Shown one piece after another: positions 1 to 5,885 of a stretch of 9,326 nt of DNA (positions within the stretch are counted from its first letter, which is position 1; every line of letters begins with the position of its first letter). Both the position numbers and the translations under genes were made by a program. The DNA comes from JAPUDQ01 sp964462335 (GTDB lineage Bacteria > Patescibacteriota > Saccharimonadia > Saccharimonadales > Saccharimonadaceae): positions 1 through 9,326 of the forward strand of contig CAYWYG010000029.1 of NCBI GenBank assembly GCA_964462335.1, in the 5' to 3' direction. The notes under the pieces are model-generated. The model did not search any database. It was not told the origin of the DNA and was given only the letters and a program-made list of their open reading frames with translations.

Positions 1-56
1 ACTTACCACTTACCACTTACCACTTACCACTTACCACTTACCACTTACCACTTACT
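1..56. repeat. Heptanucleotide tandem array (ACTTACC)n
   Basis: Seven perfect copies of ACTTACC run from base 1 to 49, followed by a degenerate eighth (ACTTACT, 50-56). The array continues off the left edge, so its full length is unknown. It overlaps the 3' end of murC: the last five residues (VSGKW) and the TAA stop (38-40) are written in repeat sequence. Because 7 is not a multiple of 3, the stop depends on which frame enters the array. Confidence 0.95.
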
Positions 57-1375
57 ACTCTCTCGCGTACCCACCCATCGATCGAGCCGGCGCCCATGAC
101 GAGCACGAGGTGGCCGGTATCGCGGTGGCGACATATGGCGTCCCAGAGGGCGTCGTCAGGCGCAGCTACGTGCACTTTTGATCGATCGGAGATGTGTGCT
201 GAGAGCTGTTCTGGGGTGAGTGTCTCGAGCGACGGGTCTTCGCGGCTGAGGTAGGTCGGTAGCCAGTAGATGTCGTCGGCACTAGCAAATACGTCGTCGG
301 TATAGTCGCCCCATATCTCGTGCTGGCGGACGTTTTGATGCGGTTGGTAGACGAGCGTGATATGATCGCTGAGCTCGCGTGCCATCTGAAGTGTTGCTCT
401 GATCTCCGCAGGGTGATGCCCATAGTCAGTGTAGAGGTTGTCAGAGAGCTTCTCAAACCGGCGACCAGTGCCAGGGAACTCATTGATAGCCTCGACAACA
501 GTTGACGTTGGACGTTGGACATTGGACATTGGAGTGGCCGTATCAGAGACTTTTCTATCGTCTATCGTCCATCGTCTATCGTCGACAAAAAGTTTTTCCA
601 AAACTTTTTGGACTAAAAACGCATTCTGCCGCACGTGCTTCCCAGCGAGCGTAATGTGACTCAGGTCCATCAGCTCGTCGTAGGCCTCGTAATTTGCCTC
701 AAATTCGCCGAGATAACGACGATCTTTTTCCCACAATACCGTATATGCTGATTGTTGTATAAATTGGATAAACGCGTGTTTGTACTCATCGACCGTTGTG
801 TATGTATCTACGTGATCATAATCAAGCGCGGTGATAATGCTTATCGTCGGTTCAAAATGCAAAAAATTGCGGTCGTATTCATCGCACTCGTAGACGAAAT
901 ACTCGCTAGCGCTATCAAAACGCCCACTTGGTCCCCAGGAGACTGTTGTGCCAATTGAATAGCTAAGCGGTATGCCGAGGGCGTGAAATGCATAACAAAG
1001 TAGACCAGTTGTGGTTGTTTTGCCATGTGTGCCAGCCACGGCGATGAGCTTGAGATCGCGTTCGCGGATAAATTCTGCGAGGAACTCATCGCGCTTGCTC
1101 GCACGGATACCATGCTCACGGGCAAACGCCAGCTCAGGATGGTCATCAGGCAGGGCGCTTGTGTAGACGAACCAATCAATCGGTGATGATCCGTGCGCAC
1201 GGGCGATCTGCGGGCCGTCTTGTCCGATCATCACTTCAATCCCGCGCTCACGCAGCTGGGTGGTCATGGGGTTGTCGCTCAGGTCAGAACCGAGCACGTC
1301 ATAGCCAGCATCATGTGCTATCTCGCAGAGCGGACCGATACCGACCCCACCTAGACCAGAAAAATATATACGCAT
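38..1375 (-). CDS. murC: UDP-N-acetylmuramate--L-alanine ligase
   Basis: Cytoplasmic ATP-dependent ligase that adds the first amino acid, L-Ala, to UDP-MurNAc in peptidoglycan precursor synthesis. The 445-aa product has the N-terminal GxGGVGIG nucleotide-binding loop (residues 7-14), the Mur ligase P-loop GTHGKTTT (115-122), the acidic YECDEYDR stretch (162-169) in the central domain, and the C-terminal MurC signature around DYGHHP (317-322) and YQPHQ (343-347). The ATG at 1373-1375 puts the dinucleotide loop at the expected distance from the N-terminus. Oddity: residues about 263-293, between the central and C-terminal domains, are low complexity and encoded by two heptamer arrays; the C-terminus ends in a third. 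Motifs on both sides are intact and in frame, so the enzyme is probably functional. It is divergent from the transporter gene; I see no clear promoter in the AT-rich 133-bp gap. Confidence 0.93.
   Translation of the reverse strand: MRIYFSGLGGVGIGPLCEIAHDAGYDVLGSDLSDNPMTTQLRERGIEVMIGQDGPQIARAHGSSPIDWFVYTSALPDDHPELAFAREHGIRASKRDEFLAEFIRERDLKLIAVAGTHGKTTTTGLLCYAFHALGIPLSYSIGTTVSWGPSGRFDSASEYFVYECDEYDRNFLHFEPTISIITALDYDHVDTYTTVDEYKHAFIQFIQQSAYTVLWEKDRRYLGEFEANYEAYDELMDLSHITLAGKHVRQNAFLVQKVLEKLFVDDRRWTIDDRKVSDTATPMSNVQRPTSTVVEAINEFPGTGRRFEKLSDNLYTDYGHHPAEIRATLQMARELSDHITLVYQPHQNVRQHEIWGDYTDDVFASADDIYWLPTYLSREDPSLETLTPEQLSAHISDRSKVHVAAPDDALWDAICRHRDTGHLVLVMGAGSIDGWVRERVVSGKW
507..534. repeat. Heptamer array (RTTGGAS)x4 inside murC
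   Basis: Four contiguous units: GTTGGAC, GTTGGAC, ATTGGAC, ATTGGAG, preceded by a shortened GTTGAC at 501-506. In murC it encodes about residues 281-291 (TPMSNVQRPTS). A shadow frame shifted by 7 bp also begins MSNVQR, as expected when one heptamer is read in several frames. Confidence 0.9.
555..582. repeat. Heptamer array (CYATCGT)x4 inside murC
   Basis: Four contiguous units: CTATCGT, CTATCGT, CCATCGT, CTATCGT. On the murC strand it encodes about residues 265-275 (DDRRWTIDDR). Only 20 bp separate it from the neighbouring RTTGGAS array, and the two unit sequences are unrelated. Confidence 0.9.
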
Positions 1376-1508
1376 ATGTTTATCATCGCATGAAATCGAA
1401 AATAGAAAAAATGAAATAGAAAAATGAAATATAAAATATGGGGTGAAACACTTTCGCGGGGATGAAGTTTGTGGTTAAATAGACAGCAAGGAATTACCAA
1501 AACCAAAC

Positions 1509-2744
1509 ATGATCACGCGACTTATCTACTATTTTTTCGAACGGCGTCATTATTGGCGTGACGTGACGTTTTCTGAGATGGCAGAGCTCTACGCCAGCCG
1601 AGCGCTCCGCACGCTGGCGGTCAGTATGGTGACGATATTCATCGGGGTATATCTGTATCAAAATGGTTACGACGTGACATTTATCATGCTGTATTTTGCA
1701 AGCTATTTTCTGTATCGAGCAGCGCTGGCATACCCGTTTGCCTATGTCATCGCACGTATCGGACCAAAACACGCGACATTACTCAGTAACTTCCTCTACG
1801 TACCGGCATTGTTACTGCTCGTGACGTTGCCGGAGTATGGTATCTGGGCTTTGATCGGCACGGCATTGTTCCAAGGGCTCTCGGTGACACTCTACGATAT
1901 GGCGTATCTTGTGGGCTTTTCCAAAGTCCGCCACGAGGAGCATGCTGGCAAAGAGCTGGGCTATATGAATATGCTTGACCAGATCGCCAAAGGTACTAGC
2001 CCGATCATCGGTGGGTTTGTCGCTTATCTATTTGGGCCTCAATCGACGTTATTGCTTGCATCAGTTATCTTTGTAACTGCGGCGATCCCGTTGTTTTTTA
2101 CCCCTGAGCCGGTCAGGACACATCAGATCATCACATTTCGTGGCCTGCCGCGGCGCAAGATAGCACGCAGTGTGTTCACGAACATATTGATAGGGTGTGA
2201 TGTAATCGCGAGCGGTCTCGTCTGGTCACTCTTGCTTATCACGACAGTGTTTAGCGTGACGTCCAATGCCGTCTATGCACAGCTGGGTATATTGTCGTCC
2301 ATCACACTGGTTACAAGTATCATCGTTGCTCGTGTTTTCGGTCTCATCGTCGATAAACATCGAGGGGATGAGCTACTTCGGGTCGGGGTGGTTGCCGACA
2401 GTTTACTGCATGTTGCGCGGCCTTTTGTCGGATCGGCTGTGGGTATCGGGCTAGTCAATGTTGTCAATGAGATGGCGACAACCGCCTACGCAATGCCGTA
2501 TACAAAAGCGATGTTTGCGCTTGCTGATGATCTTCCAGGTTACCGAATTGTCTACATGTCGCTTATGAGCGCCGCAATAGCGCTGGGCGCGTCGATGTTT
2601 TGTGTAATAGTGGCGGGGCTGTCGCTTATGTTCACGACACCACAATCTCTTCAAATCAGCTATGGTGTGATCGCGGTTCTAGTACTGGGCATCATCCTGC
2701 ATGGGTTCTCGGCACTGCGTCCCAGGCATTGGTGGTCGAAGTAG
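1509..2744 (+). CDS. MFS-type membrane transporter
   Basis: Polytopic inner-membrane protein of 411 aa, with about 12 hydrophobic segments from residue 35 to 400, the usual size for the major facilitator superfamily. Two loops resemble the MFS motif A: AYVIARIGPKHA (78-89) after the second helix and FGLIVDKHRGDELL (277-290) in the second half, consistent with an internally duplicated 6+6 helix fold. The substrate cannot be told from sequence. The chosen ATG is the first in the frame. It has no good Shine-Dalgarno; AAGGA lies about 16 nt upstream, which is too far to be convincing. The next gene follows after 28 nt on the same strand, so the two are probably co-transcribed. Confidence 0.82.
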   Translation: MITRLIYYFFERRHYWRDVTFSEMAELYASRALRTLAVSMVTIFIGVYLYQNGYDVTFIMLYFASYFLYRAALAYPFAYVIARIGPKHATLLSNFLYVPALLLLVTLPEYGIWALIGTALFQGLSVTLYDMAYLVGFSKVRHEEHAGKELGYMNMLDQIAKGTSPIIGGFVAYLFGPQSTLLLASVIFVTAAIPLFFTPEPVRTHQIITFRGLPRRKIARSVFTNILIGCDVIASGLVWSLLLITTVFSVTSNAVYAQLGILSSITLVTSIIVARVFGLIVDKHRGDELLRVGVVADSLLHVARPFVGSAVGIGLVNVVNEMATTAYAMPYTKAMFALADDLPGYRIVYMSLMSAAIALGASMFCVIVAGLSLMFTTPQSLQISYGVIAVLVLGIILHGFSALRPRHWWSK

Positions 2745-2772
2745 GGTATACTTATAAGCAGAAGCAGCATAT

Positions 2773-3426
2773 ATGAGTAGTATCAATCGAAGGGCAATCG
2801 CGCGGTTCTATGGGTGGATACGACATATCCGTACGTGGCAATTGTGTGTCATCTTGGTTCTTGCAGTTGTTGTGACCGCTTCGCTGCTCCGTATGAATAG
2901 TATCAGGATGGATGACCTCAGGAACGCAGTCTATCGAGCTGATGCCTCAGGTGACCCTGCCAAGATCAAACAGTCGCTTGTTGATCTGCAAAACTACGTC
3001 AGCCATCACATGAATACGTCACTAGGCAAAGGCGTGTATCTGGAAAAGACCTACAATCGCGATCGTGATGCAGCGCTCAATGCTGCGACAAGCTCGACCA
3101 ATCCAAAAGCGGCAGAGTACCAGCAGGCAAGTTTCGAGTGTCGTGCTCGTTTTACCAACACAGGGCATACGCTGTATAGCAGTGAGTATGTTGCGTGTGT
3201 TGTTGAACGTCTCAAGGCTCTCGGTGCAAGCAGCGATGCCGAGCCGGTACTCACGTTGCCCTTGCCAGATAATTATCACTACAATTTTGCGTCGCCGTAT
3301 ATTTCGTTTGATTTTGCCGGCTTTGGGGTAATATTTTGTGGTGTTATCACCTCTGTTATAGGACTCCGCCTTATCGTGGCGGCCGCATTGAGATATGTCC
3401 TGAGACATCGGTTCAAATCCATATAA
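2773..3426 (+). CDS. Unrecognised protein with a membrane segment at each end
   Basis: A 217-aa protein I cannot name. Residues about 22-40 (from WQLCVILVLAVVV) form one membrane helix and about 181-206 a second. The region between is hydrophilic and helical-looking, with two to three cysteines, and would sit on one side of the membrane. Basic residues lie just before the first helix (RRAIARFYGWIRHIR) and after the second (RYVLRHRFK), which puts both ends in the cytoplasm and the middle domain outside. It starts 28 nt after the transporter stop. TATACT at 2747-2752 could be a -10 box of its own but has no matching -35, so read-through from the transporter gene is likelier. A similar layout is common in CPR membrane proteins, but I infer no function. 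Confidence 0.72.
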   Translation: MSSINRRAIARFYGWIRHIRTWQLCVILVLAVVVTASLLRMNSIRMDDLRNAVYRADASGDPAKIKQSLVDLQNYVSHHMNTSLGKGVYLEKTYNRDRDAALNAATSSTNPKAAEYQQASFECRARFTNTGHTLYSSEYVACVVERLKALGASSDAEPVLTLPLPDNYHYNFASPYISFDFAGFGVIFCGVITSVIGLRLIVAAALRYVLRHRFKSI

Positions 3427-3429
3427 CAG

Positions 3430-3458
3430 TTGACATCAGAGGCGACCTCAGATATTGT
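3430..3458 (+). promoter_or_regulatory. Sigma-70-type promoter for the 68-aa gene
   Basis: TTGACA (3430-3435), a 17-nt spacer, then TATTGT (3453-3458). It starts 4 nt after the preceding stop codon. The predicted leader is about 30 nt and contains the strong ribosome binding site AAAGGAGG (3476-3483). Confidence 0.75.
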
Positions 3459-3494
3459 AGATCTCGTAAGAGTTTAAAGGAGGAGAACCTGTCT

Positions 3495-3701
3495 ATGGCA
3501 GCTTACAAACACACTAACTCAAAAGGGGTAACTTACTTTTTGCACAAAAAAGACGTCGTCCTACGTGGCGGCAAAAGCCAAACCATTTACTTTTTTGCAA
3601 AGACTGAAGGCGGCAAGGGTACACCTTGTGAGCTTCCATCTGGCAAAGAAGTCACTGAGAACCCACGCAACGGTTTCTTGACTGTTCGTAACAAGAAATA
3701 A
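3495..3701 (+). CDS. Small basic protein of CPR type, function unknown
   Basis: A 68-aa lysine-rich soluble protein beginning MAAYKHTNSKGVTYFLHKK. The start is set by the strong AAAGGAGG box 11 nt upstream. A longer reading from 3336 would overlap the previous gene and ignore both this site and the promoter. Aromatic and Gly/Lys-rich strands (VTYFLHKK, KSQTIYFFAK, PSGKEVTENPRNG) suggest a compact beta fold. I recall similar short proteins with a YFLH...YFFAK...LPxGxEV pattern as common in Saccharibacteria and other CPR genomes, without a known role. The strong promoter, strong binding site and clean terminator suggest high expression as a single-gene unit. Confidence 0.85.
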   Translation: MAAYKHTNSKGVTYFLHKKDVVLRGGKSQTIYFFAKTEGGKGTPCELPSGKEVTENPRNGFLTVRNKK

Positions 3702-3716
3702 TCTAGTCGTTGTCAA

Positions 3717-3744
3717 AAAAGCACCGTGTAACAGCGGTGCTTTT
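3717..3744 (+). terminator. Rho-independent terminator
   Basis: AAAAGCACCG pairs with CGGTGCTTTT around an 8-nt loop, giving a 10-bp stem whose arms end in an A-run and a T-run. It lies 15 nt after the 68-aa gene and could work in both directions. Confidence 0.88.
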
Positions 3745-3807
3745 AGGTTAGTTTGCGTCGTAACGCTTATGGTGGTACGATGAAGAAAACAAACAAGGTG
3801 CCAAAAT

Positions 3808-3835
3808 GACCCGCTCCACCTCATAGGGGCGGGTC
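3808..3835. other. GC-rich stem-loop
   Basis: GACCCGCTCC pairs with GGGGCGGGTC (10 bp, one T-G wobble) around an 8-nt loop. Only TTT follows on the plus strand and ATTTT on the minus strand, so it is a poor intrinsic terminator. It sits just upstream of the promoter at 3842. The 30-nt frame at 3780-3809 (MKKTNKVPK, then TGA) ends in its base; no ribosome binding site supports translation. Confidence 0.55.
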
Positions 3836-3841
3836 TTTGGA

Positions 3842-3871
3842 TTGACAAAAACGTAATTGTTATGCTATAAT
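3842..3871 (+). promoter_or_regulatory. Strong promoter giving a nearly leaderless transcript
   Basis: TTGACA (3842-3847), an 18-nt spacer, then TATAAT (3866-3871) preceded by TGC, which makes an extended -10. Transcription should start near 3878, one or two bases before the ATG at 3880. Confidence 0.85.
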
Positions 3872-3879
3872 AGGACATT

Positions 3880-4221
3880 ATGACAGCATGGCAACCGAAC
3901 CCAGATAGAGACACACCTCAAGATGACTTAGGTGGACATGACTATGTCCCGACTTTTGCAGAAGCTAGTGCTATGACTGGGGCAGGGCTGGGCGGTCCTC
4001 GCGAGAAGCGCATTGTAGCTCGTGGCAACGCACGAAATGTATATGAAGAAGAGTTTAACCTTACGGGTAGGGGTGGCGGCTCTCCCGATTCTCCTGGTAA
4101 GGCTATGGCACGACGTGCAGCCAGGGCTAGTGGTGCGCTCGCAGCAATGGATGAGGGTTTCACGCCTGCTGAGATTGCGGCACGATTTCGTGCTCGTGAT
4201 GAGCGCAAAAATGCGAGCTAG
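3880..4221 (+). CDS. Hypothetical soluble protein, probably leaderless
   Basis: A 113-aa protein without a family I recognise. It has no membrane segment or signal peptide. The N-terminal third is acidic and Pro/Gly-rich and looks disordered; the middle has a Gly-rich stretch (TGRGGGSPDSPG). The last 40 residues are Ala/Arg-rich and helical, with GFTPAEIAARF resembling a small three-helix or helix-turn-helix segment, but too short to call DNA binding. The ATG lies only 8 nt after the -10 box of an excellent promoter and has no Shine-Dalgarno, so the first ATG is probably read from a leaderless mRNA. The next ATG in frame would delete 33 residues and also lacks a binding site. Confidence 0.72.
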   Translation: MTAWQPNPDRDTPQDDLGGHDYVPTFAEASAMTGAGLGGPREKRIVARGNARNVYEEEFNLTGRGGGSPDSPGKAMARRAARASGALAAMDEGFTPAEIAARFRARDERKNAS

Positions 4222-4244
4222 ATCACGGACATTTGCTAAAGTAA

Positions 4245-4253
4245 TGCTATAAT
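4245..4253 (+). promoter_or_regulatory. Extended -10 promoter for the YggT-like gene
   Basis: TGCTATAAT, an extended -10 identical to the one before the 113-aa gene. No good -35 is visible at the expected distance. Transcription should start about 4260, giving a leader of about 20 nt that contains the GGAGGT ribosome binding site. Confidence 0.7.
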
Positions 4254-4254
4254 T

Positions 4255-4275
4255 ACCTCCACATAAACCGGAGGT
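4255..4275 (+). promoter_or_regulatory. Inverted repeat covering the YggT ribosome binding site
   Basis: ACCTCC (4255-4260) is complementary to GGAGGT (4270-4275), the ribosome binding site of the downstream gene, and the second arm is followed directly by TTTTT. On RNA entering from the upstream gene this would be a short terminator-like hairpin that hides the binding site. RNA started at the local promoter would lack most of the first arm and leave the site open. Confidence 0.45.
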
Positions 4276-4280
4276 TTTTT

Positions 4281-4667
4281 ATGGCAGACGAACAACAAGT
4301 AACTCGTGAAGTACAGACGACGGAAGAGCAAGTAGGCGCTACAACAGTACGGCGACAGACGGTCGCACAGCGCACATCGGTGCCGGCAGGTGTCGTCGCT
4401 CAACGTGTCATATGGTATATTACCGGTTTCATCATCGCGTTGCTCGCACTTCGTGTCGTGCTACTGCTGTTTGGCGCTAATCGCGTCGGCTTTGTGGACT
4501 TTGTGTATAGTTTTAGCGGCATCTTTGCCGCACCGTTTGCTGGTATATTTTCGACGCCATCGTATGATGGCAAATTTTACCTCGACAGTGCCAGTCTCGT
4601 CGCAATAGCCGTATATGCGCTCGTCGGTTGGGGTCTCGCAAAGCTTTTTACGATCAATAATAAATAA
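4281..4667 (+). CDS. YggT family integral membrane protein
   Basis: A 128-aa protein with an acidic, Gln/Thr-rich cytoplasmic N-terminal tail (1-38) and a YGGT-type core. The first helix (about 42-65) contains IALLALRVVLLLFGAN, followed by the FVDFVYSFSGIFAAPFAGIF segment (71-90) typical of this family, then a second helix (about 103-123). YggT proteins are small membrane proteins often found near cell-division or osmotic-stress genes; their biochemistry is not settled. The start is fixed by GGAGGT with a 5-nt gap to the ATG. An FtsB/DivIC-like gene lies 215 bp downstream on the same strand beyond the tRNA, consistent with an envelope or division neighbourhood but with its own promoter. Confidence 0.85.
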   Translation: MADEQQVTREVQTTEEQVGATTVRRQTVAQRTSVPAGVVAQRVIWYITGFIIALLALRVVLLLFGANRVGFVDFVYSFSGIFAAPFAGIFSTPSYDGKFYLDSASLVAIAVYALVGWGLAKLFTINNK

Positions 4668-4700
4668 TCTTCTCTGAGTCTCGTAGTGCTTTATCACTTA

Positions 4701-4776
4701 TGGTGGGGGCGGAAGGGATTGAACCTTCGACCAATCAGTTATGAGCCGACTGCTCTAACCGCTGAGCTACGCCCCC
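4701..4776 (-). tRNA. tRNA-Ile2 (CAU anticodon, lysidine type), likely
   Basis: A complete 76-nt cloverleaf read on the minus strand. The acceptor stem GGGGGCG/CGCCCCC is fully paired, and A73 and CCA are encoded. The D arm is GAGC..GCTC-like with a short loop; the anticodon loop is CTCATAA; the T arm is GAAGG/CCTTC-like with TTCAATC. The anticodon is CAU. The block CAGTCGGCTCATAACTGATT followed by GGTCG resembles bacterial tRNA-Ile2, whose C34 is changed to lysidine by TilS so that it reads AUA. Elongator Met is the alternative; the other CAU tRNA at the right edge fits that better. The gene converges with the YggT-like gene. Confidence 0.85.
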
Positions 4777-4801
4777 GGCAGAAGTGATCAAGTCTACGAG
4801 T

Positions 4802-4830
4802 ATTGTAATACGTTATGGCATGATTGTCAT
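4802..4830 (-). promoter_or_regulatory. Promoter of the tRNA-Ile2-like gene
   Basis: On the minus strand, ATGACA (4830-4825), a 17-nt spacer, then TACAAT (4807-4802). The predicted start is near 4795, giving a leader of about 19 nt before G1 of the tRNA. Confidence 0.65.
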
Positions 4831-4833
4831 CTG

Positions 4834-4863
4834 TTGAACATCGTAGTGGTATACTGGTACTAT
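4834..4863 (+). promoter_or_regulatory. Promoter of the FtsB/DivIC-like gene
   Basis: TTGAAC (4834-4839), an 18-nt spacer, then TACTAT (4858-4863) with an upstream TGG. A second extended -10, TGGTATACT (4847-4855), overlaps it. Either gives a leader of 13-20 nt. It is back to back with the tRNA promoter. Confidence 0.6.
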
Positions 4864-4882
4864 CGGATACATAAGAACAAAC

Positions 4883-5284
4883 ATGAACTGGCCTCATATA
4901 TATCATCTCGTCCGACGTCACGCGACACTCAACAACGGAGTGCTGCTTGTGGCGGGTGTCATCGTGGTAGCAAGTATCTGGAATACGCTCGAGACTCTGC
5001 AGCGTAACTTTCGTTTGCAGCAGAAAGTCGATGTTCTCGCCCAAGAGATAGAGGTTGCCAAACTTGAAGCTGAAACCCTCGAGTTGCAGCAGCAATATTA
5101 TCAGAGTGCCGAGTATATTGAGCTTACGGCTCGTGCCAAATTGGGCAAAGCGATGCCCGGTGAAAAAGTAATCATATTGCCCGCTTCGCCGAAATCTGCG
5201 ACCGCCTCTCTCCCGACAACGACAGTAGTGAAGCCAGAGAAAAGTAATCTTGAGAAGTGGATGCAGTTTTTCTTTGGGAGGTAA
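4883..5284 (+). CDS. FtsB/DivIC-like septum formation protein
   Basis: A 133-aa bitopic membrane protein of the DivIC/FtsB family, which links FtsQ/DivIB and FtsL in the divisome and helps activate septal peptidoglycan synthesis. A single helix at about 17-33 (NGVLLVAGVIVVASIW) follows a short basic cytoplasmic tail. A coiled coil runs from about 36 to 73 (LETLQRNFRLQQKVDVLAQEI and onward), then comes the family motif YIELTARAKLGKAMPGEKVI (78-97). A Pro/Thr linker and a hydrophobic end (WMQFFF, 126-131) complete it. The length is slightly longer than the typical 90-110 aa. The ATG has no clear Shine-Dalgarno. It ends 8 nt from the stop of the convergent VOC gene. Confidence 0.82.
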   Translation: MNWPHIYHLVRRHATLNNGVLLVAGVIVVASIWNTLETLQRNFRLQQKVDVLAQEIEVAKLEAETLELQQQYYQSAEYIELTARAKLGKAMPGEKVIILPASPKSATASLPTTTVVKPEKSNLEKWMQFFFGR

Positions 5285-5292
5285 ACCGACAA

Positions 5293-5736
5293 TTACCGTG
5301 GATACTGAGCAAGTTCCAAGATGATACCCTCTGGACCTTTGAAGTAGACGATTCGTTTTCCCTTGTAATTCGGTACATCTTGCACGTCAGAGTAGCACTC
5401 AACTCCGAGAGAGAGCAGGTGTTGATACCATGCGTCGATATCGTCCACACAAAAGGCAAAATGTCGTATGCCGATCTGATTTGCGTATCCCATTAGGGGA
5501 TCGTGCTGACCGACTGGTCGGTCATAAGACAATAACTCCAGTACTGTCTGAGCGTTAGGAATCTGCATCGCGACGAACCGTGCACGCACTCCCTCTAGCC
5601 TAACCGTTTTATCGATCCATTTTCCCTCTAGTGTACGTTGAGCGACTGCTTGAAGGCCTAGCTGCTCAAAGAACTGCTGTGCAGCTTGGAGATCATGGAC
5701 AACGATATTGATGTGATCGATATGGGATATCTTCAT
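5293..5736 (-). CDS. VOC superfamily (glyoxalase/dioxygenase fold) protein
   Basis: A 147-aa cytoplasmic protein of the vicinal oxygen chelate superfamily. It has two beta-alpha-beta-beta-beta halves, each giving two metal ligands: H8 (in IDHINIVV) and E67 (in TVLELLSY), then H92 (in IRHFAFCVDDI) and E141 (in GIILELAQY). All four are present, so a divalent-metal active site is likely. The family includes methylglyoxal lyases, methylmalonyl-CoA epimerases, dioxygenases and resistance proteins; the length and two-module pattern fit a glyoxalase-I-like or epimerase-like enzyme, but the substrate cannot be assigned. The ATG lies 6 nt from an extended -10, with no room for a ribosome binding site, so the mRNA looks leaderless. 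The gene converges with the FtsB/DivIC-like gene. Confidence 0.87.
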   Translation of the reverse strand: MKISHIDHINIVVHDLQAAQQFFEQLGLQAVAQRTLEGKWIDKTVRLEGVRARFVAMQIPNAQTVLELLSYDRPVGQHDPLMGYANQIGIRHFAFCVDDIDAWYQHLLSLGVECYSDVQDVPNYKGKRIVYFKGPEGIILELAQYPR

Positions 5737-5742
5737 AGGGGC

Positions 5743-5751
5743 ATTGTAACA
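5743..5751 (-). promoter_or_regulatory. Extended -10 directly before the VOC start codon
   Basis: On the minus strand TGTTACAAT (5751-5743), an extended -10 with a good TACAAT core. There is no clear -35. Six bases separate it from the ATG at 5736, so transcription should begin at or next to the start codon. Confidence 0.65.
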
Positions 5752-5760
5752 CTAATATTT

Positions 5761-5785
5761 GCGGATCTCACCTCCGACCTCTGAG
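5761..5785. repeat. 25-nt repeat, copy 1
   Basis: Matches 5984-6008 at 24 of 25 positions (C at 5774 against G at 5997), in the same orientation. On the minus strand it reads CTCAGAGGTCG then GAGGTGAGATCCGC. The other copy spans the tail of a broken tRNA T arm, so the repeat is probably tRNA-derived. This copy lies just upstream of the VOC promoter. Confidence 0.8.
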
Positions 5786-5812
5786 TTTTCGCTTGTCGCG
5801 AAAACTCAGAGG
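5778..5812. other. Perfect 15-bp hairpin upstream of the VOC gene
   Basis: CCTCTGAGTTTTCGC pairs with GCGAAAACTCAGAGG around TTGTC. Its left arm overlaps the 25-nt repeat. It lies 27-61 nt upstream of the VOC extended -10, with no T-run after either arm, so it fits an operator or a mobile-repeat end better than a terminator. Confidence 0.75.
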
Positions 5813-5851
5813 TTACAATCACCTTAACTACTCGGCTAATATATTATCAAC

Positions 5852-5883
5852 AAAAAACGACTACTGATGAGTAGTCATTTTTT
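5852..5883 (-). terminator. Terminator of the broken tRNA-fMet copy
   Basis: GACTACT pairs with AGTAGTC around GATG, flanked by AAAAAA on one side and TTTTTT on the other, so it can work in both directions. On the minus strand it follows two bases after the CCA of the tRNA remnant, the same arrangement as at the intact fMet and elongator Met genes. Confidence 0.8.
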
Positions 5884-5885
5884 CT

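Noticed and set aside
1..56. CRISPR array
   Set aside because: The units are 7 bp with no spacers, so this is a simple tandem repeat.
3336..3494. N-terminal extension of the 68-aa protein from an ATG at 3336
   Set aside because: It overlaps the preceding gene, runs through the promoter at 3430-3458, and ignores the AAAGGAGG site placed for the ATG at 3495.
3780..3809. Leader peptide MKKTNKVPK with an attenuator hairpin
   Set aside because: Its stop touches the stem-loop at 3808-3835, but there is no ribosome binding site, no run of a regulatory amino acid codon, no U-run after the hairpin, and the next gene has its own strong promoter.
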